DNA from: Listeria cossartiae subsp. cossartiae
Lineage (GTDB): Bacteria > Bacillota > Bacilli > Lactobacillales > Listeriaceae
Direction: 5' to 3'
Length of the DNA stretch: 64,000 nt
NCBI RefSeq assembly: GCF_014224155.1
Contig: NZ_JAASUI010000001.1
Coordinates: 310,001 to 374,000 of the forward strand
Shown here: in pieces, positions 36,353-45,436 of the stretch
Numbering within the stretch: the stretch's first letter is position 1
Layout: every line of letters starts with the position of its first letter
Notes under the pieces: generated by a model
The model's database searches: none
The model's input: the letters and a program-made list of their open reading frames with translations, nothing else
What the model was told of the DNA's origin: nothing
Made by a program: the position numbers and the translations under genes

Positions 36353-37747
36353 ATGACTTATAAATTTCCAGAGAATTTTTGGTGGGGAAGTGCGGCATCC
36401 GGCCCGCAAACAGAAGGCGCAGCAGATGTAGACGGCAGAAAACCAAGCATTTGGGATCACTGGTATAAAATCGAGCCAGGTCGTTTCTTTAATGATGTGG
36501 GACCTACAAATACATCTAATTTTTACTATCAATATAAAGAAGATATTGCTTTAATGAAACAAACTGGACATAATTCCTTCCGTACATCGATTCAGTGGTC
36601 GCGCCTTATTCCAGATGGTATTGGCGAAGTGAACCCGAAAGCAGTTGATTTTTACAATCGGGTTATTGATGAAATGCTTGCAAATGACGTGGAACCATTT
36701 ATGAATTTATATCATTTTGATATGCCAATGTCGATGCAAGAAAAAGGCGGTTTTGAAAGCCGTGAAGTAGTGGACGCGTATGCAACTTTTGCGAAAACTT
36801 GTTTTGAATTATTCGGAGATCGTGTGAAACATTGGTTTACTTTTAATGAACCAATTGTTCCAGTGGAAGCGGGCTATTTATACGATATGCACTATCCGAA
36901 TGTCGTTGATTTTAAACGTGCGACACAGGTAGCTTATCATACTACTTTGGCCCATGCCCTTGCTGTAAAAGAATTCCACGCCCTTGAAATTCCAGAAGGC
37001 CAAATCGGAATCATTTTAAACTTAACACCATCGTATCCAAGAAGCCAAAATCCAGCTGATTTAAAAGCGGCTCATATTGCGGATCTCATTTTCAATCGTA
37101 GTTTTCTTGATCCGGTTACAAAAGGGGAGTTCCCGGCTGACCTTGTAGAAATTATTCGCGAGCATGACGCGCTTCCAGAATATACGGAAGAAGATTTAGC
37201 GATTATTAAAAACAACATTATCGATATTCTTGGTGTGAACTATTACCAACCGCGCCGTGTGAAAGCGAAAGAATACGCAGCTCACCCGGATGCACCATTT
37301 ATGCCAGAACATCTTTTTGATAATTATGAAATGCCTTACCGCAAAATGAATCCATATCGTGGGTGGGAAATTTTCGAAAGAGCGATTTATGATATTGCGA
37401 TTAATCTGCGCGACAACTACGATAATATCCCATTCTTTATTTCCGAAAATGGTATGGGCGTGGAAGGCGAAAGTCGCTACCGTAATGCAGATGGAATGAT
37501 TGAAGATACGTACCGAATTGATTTTATTAAGAGTCATTTGAAATGGCTTCATAAAGCAATTGAAGAAGGCGCTAACTGTCACGGTTACCACCTTTGGACG
37601 TTCATGGATTGCTGGAGCTGGGCGAATGCTTACAAAAACCGTTATGGCTTAGTGGAAGTTGATTTGGATAATGACTTCAAACGTACCGTGAAAGCATCTG
37701 GCCATTGGTACAAAGAACTTTCAGAAAACAATGGTTTTGAAGACTAA
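36353..37747 (+). CDS. 6-phospho-beta-glucosidase, glycoside hydrolase family 1
   Basis: 464 residues, full-length GH1. The N-terminal signature FPENFWWGSAASGPQTEG, acid/base Glu in TFNEPI (about residue 165) and nucleophile Glu in FISENGMG (about residue 364) are present. GH1 enzymes of this type cleave PTS-imported 6-phospho-beta-glucosides in the cytosol. GGAGG lies 9 nt before the ATG. Followed after 43 bp by a GntR regulator, forming a self-regulated two-gene unit. No PTS permease is adjacent. Confidence 0.94.
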   Translation: MTYKFPENFWWGSAASGPQTEGAADVDGRKPSIWDHWYKIEPGRFFNDVGPTNTSNFYYQYKEDIALMKQTGHNSFRTSIQWSRLIPDGIGEVNPKAVDFYNRVIDEMLANDVEPFMNLYHFDMPMSMQEKGGFESREVVDAYATFAKTCFELFGDRVKHWFTFNEPIVPVEAGYLYDMHYPNVVDFKRATQVAYHTTLAHALAVKEFHALEIPEGQIGIILNLTPSYPRSQNPADLKAAHIADLIFNRSFLDPVTKGEFPADLVEIIREHDALPEYTEEDLAIIKNNIIDILGVNYYQPRRVKAKEYAAHPDAPFMPEHLFDNYEMPYRKMNPYRGWEIFERAIYDIAINLRDNYDNIPFFISENGMGVEGESRYRNADGMIEDTYRIDFIKSHLKWLHKAIEEGANCHGYHLWTFMDCWSWANAYKNRYGLVEVDLDNDFKRTVKASGHWYKELSENNGFED

Positions 37748-37790
37748 ATGTGATAAAATAAAAGTATTATGTGTAAAGAGGTGAACTTCC

Positions 37791-38519
37791 GTGGCTCAGA
37801 ACCAGACGAAATATAGCTTTATTGCTGAAGAAATCCGCAAAAGAATTATGAATCACGCCTATCCGCTAAATCAACCTATTCCTGATGAGATAACTTTGGC
37901 GAAAGAGTTTGATTGTAGTCGAATGACAATGAAAAAAGCGCTTGAGGTACTCGTACTTGAAGGCTTACTATACCGAAAACGCGGACATGGTACTTTCATT
38001 ATCAAATCGGCGCTGGACGCGGACCGCTTGCAGATTCATAACCAAGAAGTAAACGGCTTCACTAAACTTTTGAACGGCAAGAAAGTTATTAGTAAAGTAA
38101 TCGAGTTTAAAGTCATTTTTCCAACTGAAGAAATTGCAGAGCGCCTTCATATCGAAATGGAAACGCCAATCTATGATATTCTTCGTGTTCGGCTAGTGAA
38201 AGATGAACCATATGTATTAGAACACACGTATATGCCAGTTGGGGTTATCCCAGGCATCAATCAGCAAATTTTGGAAGGATCGATTTATTCGTATATTCAA
38301 GATGATTTGAACCTAAAAATCGCTAGTTCGTACAAACAAATTCGCGCGGATAAAGCGACGCTGCTTGATCAGCAATATCTCGACTGCGCTTCTGATGACC
38401 CAGTTGTTGAAGTAGAACAAACCGTGTATTTAAACAATGGTCTCGCGTTTGAATTTTCCAGATCGCGCCACCGTTATGATAAATTCGTTTTTACTACCGT
38501 GAATATCGCTAGACGATAA
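37791..38519 (+). CDS. GntR/HutC family transcriptional regulator
   Basis: 242 residues. The start is GTG 37791 with AGAGGTG upstream. An N-terminal winged HTH (about 8-72, EIRKRIMNHAYPLNQPIPDE, DCSRMTMKKALEVL) is joined to a UTRA effector domain (about 90-235). UTRA domains bind phosphosugars, so it probably represses the upstream GH1 gene in the absence of a phospho-beta-glucoside, acting at the inverted repeat in that promoter. Resembles BglR/YydK-type regulators. Confidence 0.92.
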   Translation: MAQNQTKYSFIAEEIRKRIMNHAYPLNQPIPDEITLAKEFDCSRMTMKKALEVLVLEGLLYRKRGHGTFIIKSALDADRLQIHNQEVNGFTKLLNGKKVISKVIEFKVIFPTEEIAERLHIEMETPIYDILRVRLVKDEPYVLEHTYMPVGVIPGINQQILEGSIYSYIQDDLNLKIASSYKQIRADKATLLDQQYLDCASDDPVVEVEQTVYLNNGLAFEFSRSRHRYDKFVFTTVNIARR

Positions 38520-38522
38520 AAT

Positions 38523-38571
38523 AAAAAGAAGCTAGAAAAAGTGAGAAATCATTTTATCTAGCTTCTTTTTT
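38523..38571 (+). terminator. Intrinsic terminator after GntR gene
   Basis: AAAAGAAGCTAGA / TCTAGCTTCTTTT plus T-run. Confidence 0.9.
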
Positions 38572-38615
38572 GAATATCTAAGCATTTTAGGTTCAATTCT
38601 ATACAAAAGAATGGA

Positions 38616-38674
38616 TTTGTTCACAAAATAGACATATTTATACGCTTGATAATAATTTAGGATTCTTATATAAT
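38616..38674 (+). promoter_or_regulatory. Boxed promoter A of the surface-protein gene
   Basis: A 24-bp box containing TGTTCACAAAATAGACATA (38616-38639) is followed 6 bp later by TTGATA (38646-38651), 17 nt, and TATAAT (38669-38674). The box is repeated exactly at promoter B, 180 bp downstream. Confidence 0.7.
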
Positions 38675-38795
38675 ATTTAACCCAATTACGCACAAATTTT
38701 AAATATAGTTCTACCGTTTAGGCTATACGGAACTGTGGAAAGAAATAATATTACTCCTAGTATAAGATTATTTAAATAGTTTAAAGAAATCATTT

Positions 38796-38855
38796 TTTGT
38801 TCACAAAATAGACATATTTCAACTCATTGATTATGTTTTTTGCCTAATATATAAT
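38796..38855 (+). promoter_or_regulatory. Boxed promoter B of the surface-protein gene
   Basis: Second identical 24-bp box (38796-38819), then TTGATT (38827-38832), 17 nt, TATAAT (38850-38855). Same layout as promoter A, which suggests that an activator binds the box next to the -35. Confidence 0.7.
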
Positions 38856-38949
38856 TGTTGAGCTCAATTAAGCGCTAGTTTAGTACTCCTTTTGATAGGA
38901 GCGTGAGCAGTTAAAATGAGAAATTAGTTATATGAGGAGGGATAGTACT

Positions 38950-40413
38950 ATGAAGAAAAAATACTTTCTTTGTGTATTCGCAGTAATATTATTTTTCACA
39001 GGTTTTCTTTTTGGAAATTCACCGGTGAATGCTGCTGAAACTGATACAAGCAATGTGACGTATAATTACATTGATATCAGCACATTAACAGAAACGCAAA
39101 AAAATAGTATTATCAAAGGAAATCCAAACGAGACACTTACAAATGATTATGAAAATTATTCCTTTGTGTATCAAAAAAACACATCAGAACCAACTACAAA
39201 TACAGATAATACTTCTGACAATAATAAAAATCAAAATGGGACACTATTAAAAGCGGGAGATGTTGGCCCAAATAGCTATTTAATCATCCTTGGGTTTATT
39301 TTATTCGGAAGTGGTATTGGACTTCTTACATTGAAAAAAAGACACGCCAGACAGCTGCTAGTATTTCTTGTTGTCCTTGGCGGTAGTAGTTTGTTAGTCG
39401 GATCGATTGTCCAAGCAACAGAAAATAGTAACTTAAAAACCCAAGAATCTCAAACAGTTGCAAAAGGAACGAAAGAAACGAAACAACCCGAATCAATTGA
39501 AGGGTATACGTATGTAGGATATATACACACAAGTAAAAATAATACACCGCCCGTAGTTGAAAAAGGAACTGTAACTGTAAACTACCAGGATGAACAAGGA
39601 AATTCACTGGCGACCAGTGAAACACTCAAAGGTGACATTGGTCAACCATATCAGATTGCAACGAAAAATATTGAGGGCTACCAATTAAAAGAAGTGAACG
39701 GAAATACAACAGGAACTTTTACAGAAAAAGCGCAAGTTGTTACTTATGTTTATCAAAAAGTACCTGTAGCTACCGTAACTGTTAAATACCTTGATCAAGA
39801 TGGAAACAAAATCCATGATCCACAAACAATTAGCGGTAATATTGGCGAACCATATGATGCTTCAACAGATAAATACAAATTACAAATTGATGGATACACA
39901 TTAGATACAACGAAACTGCCAAACAATGCAAATGGTATTTTCACTAATCAAGCTATAGAAGTAACGTATATCTATACGAAAGAAGCGCAAGATGTTAAAA
40001 TAACAATTAAATTTGTTGATAGCAATGGGGATCCATTTGTTTTAACGGATTTAACAACTTATAAAAACGGCGATTTAGTACCTATTTATCCTAATTTAGA
40101 TCAATATCATATGAGATTAAATTACAATCAACAAATTTATAATCAAGGTGAAGCAGTGCCTGATATTGTTATTCCAGCTAAAGAAGGGGAAACATATTCG
40201 TTACCGGAAAGAATGACCTTTAATATACTGGATGATCAAGGGAAACAAATCCCCTACGTTATTTCGCAAAATGCCGATTTCAGTAGTACTGGGATTGAGA
40301 GCTGGGAAAACTACCAAAGTATACCAACCAATCGCGAAGGAACGCTGACTAGCGAAGATGTGGTGGTTACGTATCAGATACTTGTTTATGGGGTTATGAT
40401 TCCTGAGCCATAA
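38950..40413 (+). CDS. MucBP-type repeat surface protein with central membrane hairpin
   Basis: 487 residues. ATG 38950 is chosen because GAGGAGG lies 9 nt upstream; the earlier ATG at 38932 overlaps that site. Signal peptide 1-28. Residues 99-134 (LLKAGD, hydrophobic stretch, KKRHARQ) look like a degenerate sorting signal placed in the middle, followed by a second hydrophobic segment (136-153). About three beta-type repeats follow (from about 206; VTVNYQDEQGNSLATSETLK, VTVKYLDQDGNK, ITIKFVDSNGDPF), resembling MucBP domains. No C-terminal anchor. Either a membrane-hairpin protein with two outward arms or a relic of a gene fusion. Function unknown, adhesion possible. Confidence 0.8.
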   Translation: MKKKYFLCVFAVILFFTGFLFGNSPVNAAETDTSNVTYNYIDISTLTETQKNSIIKGNPNETLTNDYENYSFVYQKNTSEPTTNTDNTSDNNKNQNGTLLKAGDVGPNSYLIILGFILFGSGIGLLTLKKRHARQLLVFLVVLGGSSLLVGSIVQATENSNLKTQESQTVAKGTKETKQPESIEGYTYVGYIHTSKNNTPPVVEKGTVTVNYQDEQGNSLATSETLKGDIGQPYQIATKNIEGYQLKEVNGNTTGTFTEKAQVVTYVYQKVPVATVTVKYLDQDGNKIHDPQTISGNIGEPYDASTDKYKLQIDGYTLDTTKLPNNANGIFTNQAIEVTYIYTKEAQDVKITIKFVDSNGDPFVLTDLTTYKNGDLVPIYPNLDQYHMRLNYNQQIYNQGEAVPDIVIPAKEGETYSLPERMTFNILDDQGKQIPYVISQNADFSSTGIESWENYQSIPTNREGTLTSEDVVVTYQILVYGVMIPEP

Positions 40414-40435
40414 GTAAATCAAATTATTCGATAAT

Positions 40436-40468
40436 AAAAAAGCAATCTCGTCTAGAGATTGCTTTTTT
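40436..40468. terminator. Bidirectional intrinsic terminator
   Basis: AAAAAAGCAATCTC / GAGATTGCTTTTTT, 14-bp perfect stem with 5-nt loop between convergent genes. Confidence 0.93.
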
Positions 40469-40925
40469 AAATACGTTCTTTCCGTCCACGAAATGCCCTA
40501 ATACTATGATTGAATACTTCCGAGAGCATTAACCCAGCAGCAATCGCGCCAGCAACCACTGTAACTTGTACAGAAAAGCCAATCGCTTCCGTATAATCAC
40601 CTAACACAAAATTCCGCACGGCTTGGTAAGCGAGGCCCCCAGGAACGAGTGGCACAATTCCGGGAACATTAAATATCGTAATCGGCATTTTTTTATGTTT
40701 CGCAAAAAAGTGACTCAGAATTGCGACGACGAAAGCGCCGGCGAGGGAAGACGCCCCTGTTCCAGAATCCATTTGCATTAAAGTCCAGTAAGCTATCCAA
40801 CCAAATGTCCCGGTAATACCACAAGCATTCAACGCTCTTTTTGGCACGTTTGTAATAATCGCAAACGTCACAGTCGCAACGTAACTCAGCACTAATTGAA
40901 TAATAATAGTCCAAATTAAATCCAT
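40467..40925 (-). CDS. Threonine/serine exporter, small membrane subunit (ThrE_2)
   Basis: 152 residues starting at ATG 40923-40925 (AAGGAGGC upstream; the longer frame is rejected). About four to five membrane helices; GIVPLVPGGLAYQAVRNF is the hallmark motif. It corresponds to the C-terminal half of fused ThrE exporters, encoded separately here as in other Firmicutes. Lies 13 bp after the N-terminal-half gene. Confidence 0.87.
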   Translation of the reverse strand: MDLIWTIIIQLVLSYVATVTFAIITNVPKRALNACGITGTFGWIAYWTLMQMDSGTGASSLAGAFVVAILSHFFAKHKKMPITIFNVPGIVPLVPGGLAYQAVRNFVLGDYTEAIGFSVQVTVVAGAIAAGLMLSEVFNHSIRAFRGRKERI

Positions 40926-40938
40926 TATAGCGCCTCCT

Positions 40939-41691
40939 TTATAAGAAAAAGCGGAAAACAACCGCGATTCCAATTCCTATTGCACAAGAAGTAAGTAGCG
41001 CTTCCGTTCCGCGTGCCATTCCACTAAGCAAATGCCCAGCGATCAAATCCCGCACCGCATTCGTAATCGGAACCCCGGGAACAAGCGGCATCACGCCACC
41101 AATAATCATCGTATCTAAATTAATCCCCCAACCAATCGAAATCGTCAAAACAGCTAAGAGTCCAACCGTCAAAGAAGCCAAAAATTCAGCTAAAAACTTC
41201 ACCTTCATAAAAATCTGCGTATAATAAAAAATGATAAAACCGATAGCACCAATGATACACGTTGGAATAAAATCAAACCAACCGCCACCAAAAATAACCA
41301 TTAGTGAGCCACTAACAAGCGATGCCGCGATAATCTGCAACCAAATCGGAAAGTAGCGGACATCTTTATCTAAATGAACGAGCTTTGTATGTAATTCTTG
41401 CAAGGAAATCCTCTTTTCCGCGAAATCCCTAGAAAATTCATTGACCATCGATACTTTTTCTAAATTAATAGTTCTTGTCGGAATTTGCTGTAACTGCACA
41501 TTACGTTCTCCTTCAAGCGACATAAAAAGCCCAGTTGGCGTCACGAAACTAATCCCTTGTTTATTACTAGCGATGGTTGCGATACGGTTCATTGTATCTT
41601 CTACGCGATACATTTCCGCGCCACTTTCCATCATTATTTTGCCTGCCATTAAGCATGTTTCTAGCAAATAATCTGTTGTTTCCGTCGACAT
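40939..41691 (-). CDS. Threonine/serine exporter, large subunit (ThrE, DUF1212)
   Basis: 250 residues. The cytoplasmic N-terminal part (ETCLMAGKIMMESGAEMYRV, then FVTPTGLFMSL) precedes about five helices and GGVMPLVPGVPITNAVRDL, the ThrE signature. Together with the small subunit it probably exports threonine or serine using the proton gradient. GGAGGTG precedes the ATG. Substrate by family only. Confidence 0.87.
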   Translation of the reverse strand: MSTETTDYLLETCLMAGKIMMESGAEMYRVEDTMNRIATIASNKQGISFVTPTGLFMSLEGERNVQLQQIPTRTINLEKVSMVNEFSRDFAEKRISLQELHTKLVHLDKDVRYFPIWLQIIAASLVSGSLMVIFGGGWFDFIPTCIIGAIGFIIFYYTQIFMKVKFLAEFLASLTVGLLAVLTISIGWGINLDTMIIGGVMPLVPGVPITNAVRDLIAGHLLSGMARGTEALLTSCAIGIGIAVVFRFFL

Positions 41692-41855
41692 AACTAAGCA
41701 CCTCCAACCCTTTATTCCTACTCAATCGTAACGCAATCAAATCAAAAATTCTAGTGGAAAGGGTGCTTTTTTAAAATTTGCGATTGTTTCGATGTGATTT
41801 GGGGTAAATATTTGATAGTATGGTAGATATAGCACCGGAAAGGATAAGGATTATT

Positions 41856-42062
41856 TTGGCGAATATTGAATATGAAATTATAGAAGAAATCGGCGTTTTA
41901 TCTGAAAATGCACGTGGCTGGCGGAAAGAACTAAATAAAGTAAGTTGGAACGGACGCCCACCGAAATATGATATCCGCGATTGGTCAGACGATCACGAAA
42001 AAATGGGCAAAGGAATTACACTAACTGATGAAGAGGCAGAGGAACTAAAAAAACTGTTATAG
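41856..42062 (+). CDS. YdbC/PC4-like single-stranded nucleic acid binding protein
   Basis: 68 residues. I place the start at TTG 41856: AAGGATAAGGA lies just upstream and the product then begins MANIEYEIIEEIGVLSEN, like known YdbC proteins. A longer frame from ATG 41820 has no suitable ribosome-binding site. The core VSWNGRPPKYDIRDW and KMGKGITLTDEEAEEL is diagnostic of the p15/PC4 fold, which binds single-stranded DNA. Cellular role in bacteria is not established. The next gene starts 18 bp after it. Confidence 0.82.
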   Translation: MANIEYEIIEEIGVLSENARGWRKELNKVSWNGRPPKYDIRDWSDDHEKMGKGITLTDEEAEELKKLL

Positions 42063-42080
42063 TAAGGGCTGGTGTATAGG

Positions 42081-42743
42081 ATGAGAATGTTTGCGTATGA
42101 TATTTATGAACCAATTGGTAGAAAAGACGGGGACACTTTCCCGGTAATTTTTGCACTCCATGGGTTTGGCGGGGATGAGCTTGATATGGCGGGTCGGCTG
42201 GAATTATTAATGGACCGCTTTGTTGTTGTTTCGATGCGTGGTGATGTCGAATATGGTCCGACGTATGGTTTTTATCATATGGTAACAGAAGGAGACCCGA
42301 ATCCGCATGAGGTGGACTACGCAAGCTTACGTGTTGCACAGTTTATTGATCAAATTTGTAGTGATTATGTTTCGATTGATAGCGAACAAATTTTTCTGGC
42401 GGGATTTGATCAAGGGGCTGTTTTAACCATATCCATCATGCAAAGTTACGGCGGTCAATATAAAGCGGCGGCATTGTTAAGTGGTCGCTTGCCATATTAT
42501 ATAGAAGACAGACCGGTTAATTTAATGCTGAAAGATAAGCGTATTTTTATCGGCCACGGTATTGAAGATGCTGTCATTCAAATTGCTGAAGCAGAGGACA
42601 TTGCCAAATTCTTCGAGAAAATGGGCTGTAATGTCGAAAAACATAGCTATTTTGTTGGGCATAATGTTAACGAAGCAGAAGAGGACGACTTATACAGCTG
42701 GTTCGAAAGCTTTTTGCCGAACCAACCAGTGAAAAACAAATAA
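42081..42743 (+). CDS. Alpha/beta-hydrolase fold protein (carboxylesterase-like) lacking nucleophile Ser
   Basis: 220 residues with the layout of phospholipase/carboxylesterase family proteins: HGFGGDELDM for the oxyanion loop, nucleophile elbow, and GHGIEDAVI plus VGHNVN near the end for Asp and His. The elbow, normally GFSQGA, reads GFDQGA (Asp codon GAT), so the catalytic Ser is replaced. The protein may not be an esterase, or may use Asp as nucleophile like haloalkane dehalogenases. Start ATG 42081 follows AAGGG at a longish 12 nt. Probably cotranscribed with the PC4-like gene. Confidence 0.82.
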   Translation: MRMFAYDIYEPIGRKDGDTFPVIFALHGFGGDELDMAGRLELLMDRFVVVSMRGDVEYGPTYGFYHMVTEGDPNPHEVDYASLRVAQFIDQICSDYVSIDSEQIFLAGFDQGAVLTISIMQSYGGQYKAAALLSGRLPYYIEDRPVNLMLKDKRIFIGHGIEDAVIQIAEAEDIAKFFEKMGCNVEKHSYFVGHNVNEAEEDDLYSWFESFLPNQPVKNK

Positions 42744-42777
42744 AAACCAGCGACCGCATATGGTCGCTGGTTTTTTA
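42742..42777. terminator. Bidirectional intrinsic terminator
   Basis: AAAAACCAGCGACC / GGTCGCTGGTTTTT between convergent genes. Confidence 0.93.
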
Positions 42778-43962
42778 AATATCCAAAGTGAGAAAAAGGA
42801 CTTTGAGATAATTTCCCTCTGGAAAGTTTTTATTAACTGTGAAATCTGTTGGCAGGGAATGAGTTTCGACAATTTTGTATGTACGGTCGCTAGTTTGGAA
42901 GGCTTCCGCAATTAATTTTTTAAATGCTTTCATGCCAAATCCTGCATAGTTTGTTGAAGCAATGATTGTACCATTTGGAGCAGTTATATCAATGATTTCA
43001 CGAAGCATTGCTGGGTAATCTTTCGCTGCACGGAAGGTCACTTTTTTTGTACGCGCAAAGCTCGGTGGATCCACAACGACTAAATCAAAGCTTAATTGTT
43101 TCCGCGTGGCATATTTGAAATAATGGAAAACGTCTTCTACGATAATAGACTGTCCACTTGGGTCTAATCCGTTCACTTCCATTTGCTCTTTTGTTTTGCT
43201 AAGCGAACGACCGGCCACATCTACACTTGTCGTTTTGCTTGCGCCACCAAATAAAGCAGCCACAGAAAATGCCCCAGTGTACGAAAAGGTGTTTAAGACA
43301 TTTTTGGAAACCGAATAATCTTCACTAATGCGTCTCCGTACATCACGCTGATCTAGGAAAATGCCTGTCATCCAACCATCATCTAAATAAGTGGCGTAAT
43401 TAATACCATTTTCCTTAATAATAAGTGGGAAAGTCGCTTTTTGACCAGCAACGAAATCTTCTTTTGTATCTTCTTGGAAACGTCTTTTTTCATAGATTCC
43501 TTTGATTTCAGGGAATGCTAGGAAAATATCAAGAATCATTTTTTGGAAAGCGTAGATGCCGAGGCTGTACCATTGAATGACCAGATAGCCGTCATAATAA
43601 TCAACCGTGAAGCCGCCAAGACCATCCCCTTCGCCGTTGAAAATCCGAAAAGCAGTAGTAGAGTCATCGGCAAATAGAAATTGCCGTTTTTCGATAGCGG
43701 AAGTAATTAAGCTAGTTAAAAAGTCTTCATCTAGTTGTTGTTTTTTGTCCCACGTGAAAAGCCAGCCACTACCTTTGTTCTGTTCTCCGTGGTATCCTCT
43801 GGCAACAAATTGGCCATTGGCATCTGTTAATTCAAATACATCGCCTTCTTGTAATTCTTTCGGCCATTTTTCCATACGTTCTTTCAGGATGAGGGGATAG
43901 CCATCTTTATAGCCTTTTGTAAACTTAGGGAAGATCTTTACTTTTACTTGGTTTTTCATCAT
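42775..43962 (-). CDS. Class I SAM-dependent rRNA methyltransferase (RlmI-like)
   Basis: 395 residues. An N-terminal PUA domain (about 1-80) is followed by a linker domain and a Rossmann methyltransferase domain (about 190-395). LNTFSYTGAFSVAALFGGA binds SAM and VVVDPPSFAR contains the DPP catalytic motif. Family members make 5-methylcytosine in 23S rRNA (RlmI, position 1962 in E. coli numbering). The target here is inferred. Two adjacent ATG codons begin the gene with only a weak ribosome-binding site. Confidence 0.9.
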   Translation of the reverse strand: MMKNQVKVKIFPKFTKGYKDGYPLILKERMEKWPKELQEGDVFELTDANGQFVARGYHGEQNKGSGWLFTWDKKQQLDEDFLTSLITSAIEKRQFLFADDSTTAFRIFNGEGDGLGGFTVDYYDGYLVIQWYSLGIYAFQKMILDIFLAFPEIKGIYEKRRFQEDTKEDFVAGQKATFPLIIKENGINYATYLDDGWMTGIFLDQRDVRRRISEDYSVSKNVLNTFSYTGAFSVAALFGGASKTTSVDVAGRSLSKTKEQMEVNGLDPSGQSIIVEDVFHYFKYATRKQLSFDLVVVDPPSFARTKKVTFRAAKDYPAMLREIIDITAPNGTIIASTNYAGFGMKAFKKLIAEAFQTSDRTYKIVETHSLPTDFTVNKNFPEGNYLKVLFLTLDI

Positions 43963-43993
43963 GCACCGTCTTTCATTAAGATAAAATTTCCAA

Positions 43994-44032
43994 CAAAAAA
44001 CCTGTGAAGCGAACTGTCTGCTCCACAGGTTA
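43994..44032 (-). terminator. iap terminator
   Basis: On the minus strand AACCTGTG / CACAGGTT with a structured loop, followed by a six-T run. Confidence 0.85.
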
Positions 44033-44047
44033 CTTTAAGTTTATTAA

Positions 44048-45436
44048 TTATACGCGACCGAAGCCAACTAGATATTTACCCCAGCCAGAGCCGTGGATGT
44101 TATCGTATTTAACGCCATTGTCTTGCGCGTTAATCATTTGACCATTACCAACGTAGATACCAACGTGAGAAATTCCGCTACCATAGTCAAAGAATACTAA
44201 ATCACCAGGTTTTGCTTGAGATTCAGAGATTCTTGTAGTGCTAGCGTATTGCGCGCCAGAAGTACGTGGAAGGGAAATACCCGCTTTAGCAAATACATAT
44301 TTAGTGTAACCAGAGCAATCAAATGTAGTTGGTCCGTTACCACCCCATGAATAAGCTTTTCCAAGGTGTTTTTGAGCTTCAGCAAGGATAATAGCACTTG
44401 CGCTCGCATTGTTTGTAGAACCTTGGCTAGCATTCGTGTTCGTGTTTGTATTTGTGTTTTTAGATGGTGTGCTTGTATTCGTGTTTGTATTTTTTGATGG
44501 TGCTGGAGCTGGAGCAGGTGCTGGTTTTGCAGTTTCTGCTGGAGCTTTTGCTTGTGTTTGTTTTTCAGTTGTTACTTCTTTTTTCTCAGTAGTTGCAGTA
44601 GTTTTGTTTGTGTTTTCTTTTACTGCAGGTGCTGCTTGTTTTTCAGCTGCTGGAGCTTCTGTTTTCACTTCGGCTTTTGGAGTAGCTGTGTTAGCAGTTT
44701 GTTTAACAGCAAGTTTTTGACCTACATAAATAGAAGAAGAAGATAAATTATTCCATGACATAATGTCTTGAACGGAAACACCGTATTTTACGGATAATGC
44801 CCAAATTGTGTCACCACTTTTAACAGTGTATGTAGTAGCATTTTGGTCTACTACAGGAGTTTCTTTAGTTTCTGCTGCTTTTGGAGCAGGTGTAGTTGCT
44901 TGCGTTGTTTGTTTTACTTCTGTTTTTGTTTCAGCAGCAGGTGCCGCTTGTTGAGTAGTAGCTTCTTTTTTCACTTCTTGTGTAGTTGTTACAGGAGTGG
45001 TTGCTACTTTGTCAGTTAAGTATTTACCGTTAACGAAACCGGTTTTTCCATCATTGTAAGTAATTTTATGCCAACCGTTAGATTCAGTTGTTTCAACAGT
45101 TACTTTTGTTCCGCCTTTGATCGACGTGATAATGCTGTTGTCAACACCAGCGCCAGTACGGACGTTAAGCCAAGTTGCGCTAACAGATTTCTCTGTTTTT
45201 GCATCAGCAACCTCAACTTCATTTACTTGTAATTTTTGACCTGGTACGATTTTATCAGTTGTTAAATTGTTTGCTTTTTTAATTGCGTCAACAGTTGTCC
45301 CTTTACTTTGTGCGATACCCCAAAGAGTATCTCCAGCTTCAACTACTACAGTGCTTGCGGACGCGATTGTTGGAGCAGCAAATGCTGTTACCGCAATCCC
45401 AGCTGTAGCCGCGATAGTTGCTTTTTTCATGTTCAT
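44048..45436 (-). CDS. iap: Invasion-associated peptidoglycan hydrolase p60
   Basis: 462 residues. Signal peptide 1-27, LysM 1 (about 28-70), bacterial SH3 (about 80-140), LysM 2 (about 199-243), a Pro/Ala/Lys-rich spacer, a short Thr-Asn repeat tract (about 310-335), and a C-terminal NlpC/P60 domain (about 345-462). The catalytic Cys lies in [11 protein letters not shown] and His in [10 protein letters not shown]. p60 cleaves the peptidoglycan stem peptide and is needed for cell separation and host invasion in L. monocytogenes; its secretion depends on SecA2, encoded divergently next door. GAGGAG precedes the ATG. The repeat tract is shorter than I remember for typical L. monocytogenes strains. 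Confidence 0.97.
   Translation of the reverse strand: MNMKKATIAATAGIAVTAFAAPTIASASTVVVEAGDTLWGIAQSKGTTVDAIKKANNLTTDKIVPGQKLQVNEVEVADAKTEKSVSATWLNVRTGAGVDNSIITSIKGGTKVTVETTESNGWHKITYNDGKTGFVNGKYLTDKVATTPVTTTQEVKKEATTQQAAPAAETKTEVKQTTQATTPAPKAAETKETPVVDQNATTYTVKSGDTIWALSVKYGVSVQDIMSWNNLSSSSIYVGQKLAVKQTANTATPKAEVKTEAPAAEKQAAPAVKENTNKTTATTEKKEVTTEKQTQAKAPAETAKPAPAPAPAPSKNTNTNTSTPSKNTNTNTNTNASQGSTNNASASAIILAEAQKHLGKAYSWGGNGPTTFDCSGYTKYVFAKAGISLPRTSGAQYASTTRISESQAKPGDLVFFDYGSGISHVGIYVGNGQMINAQDNGVKYDNIHGSGWGKYLVGFGRV

Noticed and set aside
36231..36532. Minus-strand frames across the GH1 promoter
   Set aside because: They cross a promoter and operator and the coding start of GH1, with no ribosome-binding sites.
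42072..42080. GTG 42072 as start of the esterase-like gene
   Set aside because: It lies only 3 nt from the AAGGG site, too close for initiation; ATG 42081 is preferred.
44420..44560. CRISPR-like or satellite repeat
   Set aside because: The short repeats are in-frame codons of the p60 Thr-Asn and Ala-Pro tracts, not spaced direct repeats.
44409..44720. 103-codon frame rich in Val/Phe opposite iap
   Set aside because: Mirror image of the repetitive Thr-Asn/Ala-Pro codons of p60; no start signals.
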